Shown piece after piece: positions 1 to 5,588 of a DNA stretch of 9,526 nt. The DNA is from Planctomycetota bacterium (GTDB lineage: Bacteria > Planctomycetota > Phycisphaerae > FEN-1346 > JAACEH01). The translations under genes were made by a program, and so were the position numbers. The stretch spans positions 1 through 9,526 of the forward strand of contig JAFGPY010000138.1 in NCBI GenBank assembly GCA_016935955.1. The letters run 5' to 3'. Numbering within the stretch: the first letter of the stretch is position 1; the number at the start of each line of letters is the position of its first letter. Below the pieces are notes generated by a model. It worked only from the letters and a program-made list of their open reading frames with translations, did not search any database and was not told where the DNA came from.

Positions 1-1182
1 ATCGCCACGGCCGACATCACACCGCCGGTCGGGGCAACGATGGTGGGCTACAAGCCGAGGAAGTCGACGGCCCAGGGCCACACGCTGCGGGCCGAGGCCC
101 TGGTCTGCAAGGACTCGGCCGGCCGCGGCTGGGCCCTGATCACCAGCGACACGATCGGCTACCCGCGGGCCTATGTCCAGGACGTTCGCCGCCTGGTGGC
201 TGCCCGCACTTCCCTGGCGGCCGAGGCCGTAATTGTCTCGGGTACGCACACACATAGCGGGCCGGCCACGAGCATGTTCGGCGACGAGGAACTCGAGCCG
301 CTGGATGTCGAGTACCTGGAGTCGCTCAAGGAAACTCTCGCCGACCTGGTGGCCCGGGCCTGGGCGGCCGCCGCGCCGGCCACGCTCGAAGTGGCCTACA
401 CCGAGGCCCCGGCGCTGGGCTCAAACCGTCGCATCCAGCAGGCCGACGGCACGTGGGCCAACGAGTGGAACGATCCCGACGGCAAGCATCCGGGCTACTT
501 CGATCCGACGGTGATGCTCGTGGGCGTGCGGCGGCCGGACAAGCACCTGGCCGCCCTGGTCGTGGCCTACGGCTGCCATCCCGTGGTACTCGGGCCCGAC
601 AGCTTCGACATCTCGGCGGACTATCCTGGCTATATGAAGGACACGCTGGAAGCCCAGCGCGTCGCCGAGACGGTGCTGTTCGTCAATCCGGGCGGGGCCA
701 ACATCAACCCGCGAGTCTGTATCCGGGTCGGCGCCGAACTCCCGAAAACTATGGGCGAGGCCCTTGCGGCCATCGTCGCACCGGCAGTCGGCAAGCTGTC
801 GCCGATCGCCTCGGGCGAGCCGCGCTCGCACCTGCAGCCGTGGAACATCGTCCGCACGCGAGACGCGCTCAAAGGGCAGCAGAGTCCGGGCCGCAGGAAA
901 GGCGACACGATCGCCAGCGAGATTCAGGCCTTCCGGGCCGGCGACCTGTCGCTGGTCAGCCTGCCCGGCGAGCTGTTCAGCGAGTACCAGTCGATGCTCC
1001 GTGAGGCGAGCCCGACGGAGCATACGCTCCCGGTGTCGCTGGCCAACGACTACATCGGCTACTTCCCGACCGACGAGGCCCAGGCCCAGGGCGCCTATGA
1101 GGCGAACATGGCCCCGGCCGCCGGACTCGAAGGAATGCTGATGGACCACGCCCACAAGGCCTTCGCGGCCATCGCGGACTGA
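1..1182 (+). CDS. Ceramidase-like protein, copy 1 (neutral/alkaline non-lysosomal ceramidase N-terminal domain), 5' end missing
   Basis: The reading frame is open from base 1 and begins inside the domain with IATADITPPVG. This aligns with residue 10 onward of the downstream paralogue, so only about nine residues are missing and the first in-frame ATG (base 40) is not the start. Counting from base 1 (393 codons), landmarks of the neutral ceramidase family are GTHTHSGP (81-88), YGCHPV with His193, LPGELF with Glu324, and NDYIGY with Tyr351 and Tyr354. In the family these His, His, Glu and Tyr residues bind catalytic zinc. The family's nucleophile segment GDVSPN is here ANINPR, with Asn236 at the Ser position. 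The C-terminal domain of full-length ceramidases (~650-750 residues) is absent. A metal-dependent hydrolase is plausible; ceramide as substrate is doubtful. Family membership is fairly certain, function is not. Confidence 0.85.
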   Translation: MATADITPPVGATMVGYKPRKSTAQGHTLRAEALVCKDSAGRGWALITSDTIGYPRAYVQDVRRLVAARTSLAAEAVIVSGTHTHSGPATSMFGDEELEPLDVEYLESLKETLADLVARAWAAAAPATLEVAYTEAPALGSNRRIQQADGTWANEWNDPDGKHPGYFDPTVMLVGVRRPDKHLAALVVAYGCHPVVLGPDSFDISADYPGYMKDTLEAQRVAETVLFVNPGGANINPRVCIRVGAELPKTMGEALAAIVAPAVGKLSPIASGEPRSHLQPWNIVRTRDALKGQQSPGRRKGDTIASEIQAFRAGDLSLVSLPGELFSEYQSMLREASPTEHTLPVSLANDYIGYFPTDEAQAQGAYEANMAPAAGLEGMLMDHAHKAFAAIAD

Positions 1183-1203
1183 CGGCGACGGAGTGTCTGG
1201 AAA

Positions 1204-1255
1204 CCCCTCTCCCTCGACGGGAGAGGGTGGCCCGCAAGGGCCGGGTGAGGGTGAC
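1204..1255. repeat. Palindromic repeat CCCTCTCCC / GGGAGAGGG with second small hairpin
   Basis: A perfect 9-bp inverted repeat, CCCTCTCCC (1205-1213) and GGGAGAGGG (1219-1227), encloses a 5-base loop. It is followed by a GGCCC/GGGCC hairpin with loop GCAA (1229-1242) and then GGGTGAGGGTGAC. Similar 'CCCTCTCCC...GGGTGAGGG' elements are common between genes in many G+C-rich bacteria (from memory). It begins 22 bases after the stop codon of copy 1 and could fold at the 3' end of that mRNA. There is no T tract, so it is not a typical intrinsic terminator. GGGTGAC at 1249-1255 can also pair with GTCACCC at 1298-1304. Confidence 0.75.
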
Positions 1256-1297
1256 GAGCCGGTGGTGACGCTGAGGATTCGAGGGTCTCTCGTGCGT

Positions 1298-1349
1298 GTC
1301 ACCCCCACCGCCGCCTGAAGGCGGCACCTCCCCCGTCAAGGGGGAGGAG
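1298..1349. repeat. Double-hairpin palindromic repeat (GCCGCC-TGAA-GGCGGC and CCTCCCCC-GGGGGAGG)
   Basis: Two hairpins lie in a row: GCCGCC (1310-1315), loop TGAA, GGCGGC (1320-1325); and CCTCCCCC (1327-1334), loop GTCAA, GGGGGAGG (1340-1347). Both stems are perfect. The element differs in sequence from the one just upstream and from the one just downstream. It is most likely another interspersed intergenic repeat; no function is visible. Confidence 0.7.
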
Positions 1350-1400
1350 TCCACGGCACCCGCAACCATGGAGCCCGGCCGCGTCGTCGGACGCTGTAGC

Positions 1401-1504
1401 AAGCCCCCGGCACTGCCGGGGGATCGAAGGGCTTGAGTGCGGCGGGCTTGTGTGGATCGTAAGGGCTGGAGCGCGTCGTATCCCGCCGCAGTGCGGCGGG
1501 CTTG
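1401..1504. repeat. Inverted pair of ~26-base palindromic units (REP/BIME-like), copy L
   Basis: Unit A at 1401-1426 carries the palindrome CCCCCGGCA / TGCCGGGGG around one central base. Unit B at 1477-1504 carries CCCGCCGCA / TGCGGCGGG. Read on the minus strand, B aligns with A: each starts AAGCCC, has GCACTGC in the middle and ends GGGAT. The two are thus inverted copies of one unit, the layout of bacterial interspersed mosaic elements. Between them lies a half unit (GTGCGGCGGGCTTG, 1437-1450) and an imperfect direct repeat starting GGATCG (1421 and 1454). The same A-B pair recurs at 2962-3031. No transposase is nearby. Confidence 0.8.
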
Positions 1505-1545
1505 TGCGACGCGTGCCGCGGCCCCATCGGCATTCGCCGTGCACG

Positions 1546-1552
1546 AAAGGAG
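1546..1552 (+). promoter_or_regulatory. Ribosome binding site of ceramidase-like copy 2
   Basis: AAAGGAG ends five bases before the ATG at 1558. It fixes the start at 1558 and excludes the longer in-frame extension back to 1450, which would be translated from repeat sequence. Confidence 0.85.
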
Positions 1553-1557
1553 AAGCT

Positions 1558-2769
1558 ATGAGCAAGACGAGCTTCCAGATCGGTGTGGCAACCGTGGACA
1601 TCACGCCGCCGCTGGGCGTGCTGCTCGCCGGATACGGGCCGCGCAAGGGAACCGCCTCGGAGGTCGGCCACCCGCTGCGGGCCGAGGCCCTGGTCTGTCG
1701 GGGTGACGACGGCCGCGCGTGGGCCCTGCTGACCAGCGACGTCATTGGCTACCCCTACGAGATGGTCCAGCGCATCCGCCGCGAGGTGGCGGCCCAGGTG
1801 CCTCTGAAGCCCGAGGCCATCCTGATCTCCGGCACGCACACGCATAGCGGCCCCTCGGCGCTAAGCACCTACAATGAAAAACTCGGCGACGCGGACCACG
1901 CGTACCGCCGCGAGTTCGAACCGAAGATCGTGAAGGTGCTCGTCGACGCCTTCAAGGCCGCGCGGCCGGGAAGCTTCGAGGTCGCCTGGACGAAGGCTCC
2001 GGACCTGGCCCACAACCGCCGCGTGATCGACGACAGCCTGGGCACGTGCGAGAACGTCTGGCTCGACGAGCAGGGCGAGCACTCCGGATACTTCGACCCG
2101 ACGGTGATGGTCCTGGCCGTGCGGCGCGAGGACGATCGACGCGACGCGATGCTGGTGAACTACGGTTGCCACCCGGTGACGCTCGGGCCGCGAAGCCTGG
2201 CCATCTCGTCGGACTATCCGGGATACCTGAAGGACGCCTTGGAGTCCGAGCGGCCGGGCCTGACGGTCATGTTCGCCCTGGCCGGCGGCGGCAACATCAA
2301 CCCGCGGCACTGCATCCAGGTCGGCGCCGAGCATCCGAAGCAGATGGGCGAGGCCCTGGCCGGGATCGTCCGCGGCGCGGTCGCCAAGCTGAAACCGCTG
2401 CCGGGCGGGCCGGTCGTGTCGAGCCGTCAGCCGTGGTCGTTCACCAGTTGCCGCGAGTGGCCCGAGGCCTCGCCGCGGAAAAAAGGTCGGCGGCTGGAGA
2501 CCGAGATTCAGGCCCTTCGCGCCGGCGACCTGGCCGTGGTCAGCCTGCCGGGCGAACTGTTCAGCCAGTATGCGGCCATGCTCCGCAAGACCAGCCCCGT
2601 GTCGGCGACGGTCGTGGTGTCGCTGGCCAACGATTCGACGGGCTATTTGCCCGTGGACGAGGCTTTGCCGCAGGGCGGCCACGAGGTGGTCCACCGTTCG
2701 GCAGCCGAGGGCATTGAACAGTCGCTGATGGCGACGGCCGGCAAGGCCTTCGCCGGCATCGCGAAATAA
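1558..2769 (+). CDS. Ceramidase-like protein, copy 2 (neutral/alkaline non-lysosomal ceramidase N-terminal domain)
   Basis: This complete 403-residue protein starts at an ATG with a good Shine-Dalgarno sequence. It begins MSKTSFQIGVATVDITPP, with no hydrophobic signal, so it is probably cytoplasmic, unlike secreted ceramidases. Family landmarks are GTHTHSGP (first His 94), YGCHPV (His205), LPGELF (Glu333) and NDSTGY (Tyr363), the likely zinc-site residues. The nucleophile motif GDVSPN of ceramidases is GNINPR here, with Asn248 in place of Ser. Only the N-terminal catalytic domain is present. It is closely related to the upstream gene: 25 bases are identical at 83-107 and 1673-1697, and many motifs are shared. 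This indicates tandem duplication. The repeat-filled gap upstream suggests separate transcription, and a terminator follows. Family is confident; substrate unknown. Confidence 0.9.
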   Translation: MSKTSFQIGVATVDITPPLGVLLAGYGPRKGTASEVGHPLRAEALVCRGDDGRAWALLTSDVIGYPYEMVQRIRREVAAQVPLKPEAILISGTHTHSGPSALSTYNEKLGDADHAYRREFEPKIVKVLVDAFKAARPGSFEVAWTKAPDLAHNRRVIDDSLGTCENVWLDEQGEHSGYFDPTVMVLAVRREDDRRDAMLVNYGCHPVTLGPRSLAISSDYPGYLKDALESERPGLTVMFALAGGGNINPRHCIQVGAEHPKQMGEALAGIVRGAVAKLKPLPGGPVVSSRQPWSFTSCREWPEASPRKKGRRLETEIQALRAGDLAVVSLPGELFSQYAAMLRKTSPVSATVVVSLANDSTGYLPVDEALPQGGHEVVHRSAAEGIEQSLMATAGKAFAGIAK

Positions 2770-2848
2770 TCGCGCCGGGCGGAAGACGCACCCGACCGAT
2801 GCGAATAGTGCGGCGCTTGCGCCAACCCCAGAGCGTCCGCACTGCCCC

Positions 2849-2883
2849 GGGGGCGACTCCCAGCGAGTCGCCCCCTTCTTTTT
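2849..2883 (+). terminator. Strong intrinsic terminator of ceramidase-like copy 2
   Basis: A perfect 11-bp stem, GGGGGCGACTC (2849-2859) and GAGTCGCCCCC (2865-2875), has loop CCAGC and runs straight into TTCTTTTT (2876-2883). It lies about 80 bases after the stop codon of copy 2 and is oriented to end rightward transcription. Confidence 0.92.
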
Positions 2884-2961
2884 GAAACACCGACAATCAA
2901 GGAAGATAGTTACAGTGTTTCACAGTTGAATGTACTCTATCGGCCAGCGACGTTGCCGTTG

Positions 2962-3031
2962 AAGCCCCCGGCACCGCCGGGGGATCGGACGGTCGAGAAG
3001 GTCCGTATCCCGCCGCAGTGCGGCGGGCTTG
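2962..3031. repeat. Inverted pair of ~26-base palindromic units (REP/BIME-like), copy R
   Basis: Unit A at 2962-2987 matches 1401-1426 at 25 of 26 bases (C2975 versus T1414). Unit B at 3004-3031 matches 1477-1504 at all 28 bases. A and B are in the same relative orientation as in the left copy but only 16 bases apart instead of 50, without the extra half unit. Together the two copies bracket ceramidase-like copy 2. Confidence 0.85.
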
Positions 3032-3105
3032 CGCGTGACCCCCAGCGGGTTGTCTCCCGGCGACGTCGCCGCCTGCACCCCGACGAACGCTGTCTCGGGC
3101 GGCGA

Positions 3106-5364
3106 TTACTGATCGCCCTGCGGTTTCGCGTCGGCGGCGGACTCGTCGGCGTAGACGTGCTCGTACGGCTCCGGCTCGGGCAGCAGACGCATGGCCATCG
3201 TCACCTTGCACGGCGTCTTGCGCGGCACGACGCGGAAGTAGACCAACCCCGGCTTGTTCTCAGGATGCAGCCGCACCTTGGTCGGGCCCGTCAGTTCGAG
3301 CGACACTTTGCAATCGCGAACCGGCAGACGTATGGCCCGCATCTTGTCGCCCTCCGACTCGGCGAAGAGCGTCACGGGCATGTCGACCGCCAACTTGTTA
3401 ATGTCGCCGCTATAGGCCAAAGGCTCGATCTCCACGTCGGAGTCGCCCGCGATCTTGATCTCCAGCGGCAGGGCCTTCAGCACCGGGTACTGGCCGACCT
3501 CCCACTTGAACGTGTTGATCGTGCGGCCGTCGGGCGTCACGATGATCTTCGACTTGCGTGCGGGCAGGCCGTTCTTGTCCATCCAGTCGGCGGTCCAGAT
3601 CGGCCACTGCCGCGGGAAGACGTGGCCGAGGTCGCAAGGCTCGGGCTGGGCGGCCAGGTCGTAGCACTGCCAGGTCAGGAACGCCCCCAGGGCGTAGCCG
3701 CGGAACGAACTGCAACTGGGCCACAGGCTGCCGCCGCGCGGCCACTCGGACCAGACCCGCTTCGAGGCGTTGGCCCCCCACTGGGCCAGTTCGATCGCTC
3801 CCCATCGCTGGGCTTCCTGGAAGGCCAGGTCGGGTCCCTTCAGGCCGCCGGCACGGGCGTGGCCGCGTTCGCTCAGGCCGCCGTCGATCTCGTAGCCGTT
3901 CGGCAGGACCATGGCCTCGACCACGGTGCAGAATTTCCTCATCATCATGCCCCAACGCTTGTCGCCGGTGACGCGCGAGGCCTGCGTCATGATGAAGACG
4001 TGGTCGGTCGTGTAGCCGCAATCCCAATGCAGCCCCTTGCCCTCGTAGCGGTCGCCTTCGCCGAAGATCGGCCAGTCACCGGCGGTCACGCCCTGGTGGG
4101 CAACCAGGTCGTCCATATTGCGATCGTACTCGGCCATCAACTCGGCCTTCTTCGCGGCGTCCGAGAGCACCTGGGCGGCCACGTACTGGCTGAAAATGAA
4201 GATCATCGGCCGGTTGCAGCCGGCGGTCAGCGCCCCTTCGCCGCGCACGTAGCTGTCGGCATACGAACTGATCGGCGCGGGCGAGCGGCTCTTGGCCCCG
4301 CGGTACAGCATCTGCTCATAGAGGGCCTCGCGCGGCATCTTCCAGTGGCGGACCTTCACCGTCTCCTTCAGCTCCGGCCGCCCGGCCTTCTTCATGGCCG
4401 CATAGGCCCACGACAGGTCGGCCAGGATCATGCCGTGCGTGAACTCGCCCTGCAACCGCGTCTGCATCTCGGGCCACGAGCCGTCCCAGCACTGGATCCA
4501 GGCCATCATGTCCAGGGCTCGAATGGCCGAGAGCATGCCCTCCTCGCCGCCGTACTCGGCGCAGATGCGGGCCACCTGCTGCGTGCGGCCCTGGCTGATG
4601 ATCGGTTGCTTGGCGTTGATCGGCCCATCCTTCGGGAAGCGGTCGCTGTCGTACGATCCGTCGTACCAGTCCACCAGTTGCAGACCGTCGATCAGGAACG
4701 TGCCCGAAGCCGGCTCGAGCTTGACCTGCTCGCGCGGCAGTCGCTTCTGCGTCAGCACGAGATCGAACCCCGTGACGCGGGTGAAGAAATCCTTCGGCGG
4801 CACCTTGAACACGCCGACGGTGTGATCGAAGACGTAGCCCCAGTCGACGTAGGCCAGGTGCTCGACGTCGCCGAACTTCTGCCGCACGGGAATGTCGGCC
4901 ATCACCACGGGGTCCTCGTCCGTGCCCTGGACCTTGAAGTAGACGCCGAAGCGCAGGTCCTTCGACAGCGGCTCGTCGGCCTTGATCCAGAAGGCAAAGC
5001 CCGTGGCCTTCTCCAGCAGGTTGACCGGCCCGGGGAACCGGACCTGGATGCGGTGGGCGATGCCCTTGTCGTTGTACGATTCGGGAATGTCGCGGACGGT
5101 CACCTTCAGGCACTTGCCGTCGCCGTCGGCGTCCCAGGCATCGGACGGTTCGACGGTCACGTTGCCGGCGCCGGTGAATTCGGCGGCCAGCGGCTGCGGA
5201 TCGAAGTGCGTGGTCCGCTGCTGGGCGACGGCGTGGGCCGCAGCCTTCTTCAGTTGCTCGACCTTCAGCGTCTGGACGTCGGGCCAGGCGACGCTTTCGG
5301 CGCGGGCCAGACCCGCAGCCGCAAGAAGAACGACAAGAACCGTCATTGCCATTCGATTAACCAC
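3106..5364 (-). CDS. Secreted protein of unknown function, possibly carbohydrate-active
   Basis: I do not recognise the family. The start is a GTG (complement of 5362-5364) chosen because AGGAGG lies five bases upstream; the frame is open further upstream but without support. The product has 752 residues. Residues 1-22 form a signal peptide (hydrophobic core MTVLVVLLAAAGL, cleavage after ARA). Residues ~59-220 look like a beta-sandwich similar to a carbohydrate-binding module and contain a possible calcium loop (D78-A-D80-G-D82). Residues ~250-600 look alpha-helical and rich in Trp/Tyr/Asp, as in alpha/alpha-barrel polysaccharide lyases and hydrolases; conserved-looking segments are WDGSWPEM (~288), HWDCGYTTDH (~445-455) and GYEIDGGLSERGH (~490). 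A beta-rich region (~590-735) and a charged tail end the protein. A periplasmic or secreted role on carbohydrate is inference from layout only. It is convergent with copy 2 and divergent from the MFS gene. Confidence 0.85.
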   Translation of the reverse strand: MVNRMAMTVLVVLLAAAGLARAESVAWPDVQTLKVEQLKKAAAHAVAQQRTTHFDPQPLAAEFTGAGNVTVEPSDAWDADGDGKCLKVTVRDIPESYNDKGIAHRIQVRFPGPVNLLEKATGFAFWIKADEPLSKDLRFGVYFKVQGTDEDPVVMADIPVRQKFGDVEHLAYVDWGYVFDHTVGVFKVPPKDFFTRVTGFDLVLTQKRLPREQVKLEPASGTFLIDGLQLVDWYDGSYDSDRFPKDGPINAKQPIISQGRTQQVARICAEYGGEEGMLSAIRALDMMAWIQCWDGSWPEMQTRLQGEFTHGMILADLSWAYAAMKKAGRPELKETVKVRHWKMPREALYEQMLYRGAKSRSPAPISSYADSYVRGEGALTAGCNRPMIFIFSQYVAAQVLSDAAKKAELMAEYDRNMDDLVAHQGVTAGDWPIFGEGDRYEGKGLHWDCGYTTDHVFIMTQASRVTGDKRWGMMMRKFCTVVEAMVLPNGYEIDGGLSERGHARAGGLKGPDLAFQEAQRWGAIELAQWGANASKRVWSEWPRGGSLWPSCSSFRGYALGAFLTWQCYDLAAQPEPCDLGHVFPRQWPIWTADWMDKNGLPARKSKIIVTPDGRTINTFKWEVGQYPVLKALPLEIKIAGDSDVEIEPLAYSGDINKLAVDMPVTLFAESEGDKMRAIRLPVRDCKVSLELTGPTKVRLHPENKPGLVYFRVVPRKTPCKVTMAMRLLPEPEPYEHVYADESAADAKPQGDQ

Positions 5365-5369
5365 GATGA

Positions 5370-5375
5370 CCTCCT
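5370..5375 (-). promoter_or_regulatory. Shine-Dalgarno AGGAGG that sets the GTG start of the secreted protein
   Basis: On the minus strand AGGAGG is followed by five bases and GTG. The next in-frame ATG codons (four and six codons later) are too far from it. An upstream in-frame ATG (MSTEQEV...) starts before the Shine-Dalgarno and has no such site. Confidence 0.88.
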
Positions 5376-5409
5376 GTTCTGTGGACATGTCACTACCGGC
5401 CCTGGGCCA

Positions 5410-5423
5410 CAGGCCATGGCCTG
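5410..5423. promoter_or_regulatory. 14-bp perfect palindrome in the leader of the secreted-protein gene
   Basis: CAGGCCATGGCCTG is a perfect palindrome 45 bases upstream of the GTG start and about 100 bases downstream of the predicted leftward transcription start. It could be an operator or form a hairpin in the mRNA leader. Its function is inferred from symmetry alone. Confidence 0.35.
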
Positions 5424-5509
5424 CCGCAAAGATGGACCCCGATGGCGAAGACAGGTGTCGCAGAATCCAGGGCGCGATCAGAATCAGCCGCGCGATTCGA
5501 CAACGGGAG

Positions 5510-5538
5510 TTGGCCAAAAACCCGCAATCTGGTATACA
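5510..5538 (+). promoter_or_regulatory. Predicted rightward promoter of the MFS gene
   Basis: TTGGCC (5510-5515) and TATACA (5533-5538) are 17 bases apart. The start would fall near 5545, about 44 bases before the ATG at 5589. This argues against an upstream in-frame ATG at 5541, which would lie ahead of the transcript start. Confidence 0.55.
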
Positions 5539-5558
5539 GTATGTTTTGCAAGTTTCAA
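5531..5558 (-). promoter_or_regulatory. Predicted leftward promoter of the secreted-protein gene
   Basis: On the minus strand TTGAAA (5553-5558) and TATACC (5531-5536) are separated by 16 bases, close to the sigma-70 consensus. Transcription would start near 5524, giving a leader of about 160 bases. The -10 overlaps that of the opposite promoter. Confidence 0.5.
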
Positions 5559-5588
5559 GGACCTGCCTTTTCGGAGTCACCAGCAGCG

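Larger units (their letters stand above)
1183..1557. other. Repeat-filled gap between the two ceramidase-like genes
   Basis: This 375-base gap has no credible gene. It is built from at least three kinds of G+C-rich palindromic element (about 1204-1255, 1298-1349 and 1401-1504), listed separately. The last ~50 bases before the second gene hold its ribosome binding site, but I see no convincing promoter. Rightward open frames that enter the second gene from around 1437-1450 run through the repeats and are not coding. Confidence 0.7.
2770..3105. other. Gap between convergent genes: terminator, AT-richer patch, repeat pair
   Basis: These 336 bases lie between the 3' ends of copy 2 and the secreted-protein gene. 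They hold the rightward terminator (2849-2883), an AT-richer stretch (about 2884-2940) and the second A-B repeat pair (2962-3031). In the AT-richer stretch, TGAAACAC (2883-2890) and GTGTTTCA (2915-2922) form an 8-bp inverted repeat. No gene is supported. I see no T-tract terminator for the leftward gene; the repeat pair may serve as its 3' structure. Confidence 0.65.

Noticed and set aside
421..2694. Long leftward open frames opposite both ceramidase-like genes
   Set aside because: The same high-G+C artefact; the rightward frames carry all the family motifs and the antisense products have none.
1401..3031. The repeated palindromes as a CRISPR array
   Set aside because: Only two paired copies 1.5 kb apart around a gene, with unequal internal spacing and no regular spacers; no cas genes.
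5541..5588. ATG at 5541 as the start of the MFS gene
   Set aside because: No ribosome binding site, and it overlaps the predicted -10 box, ahead of the likely transcript start; the 5589 start has a GGAG upstream.
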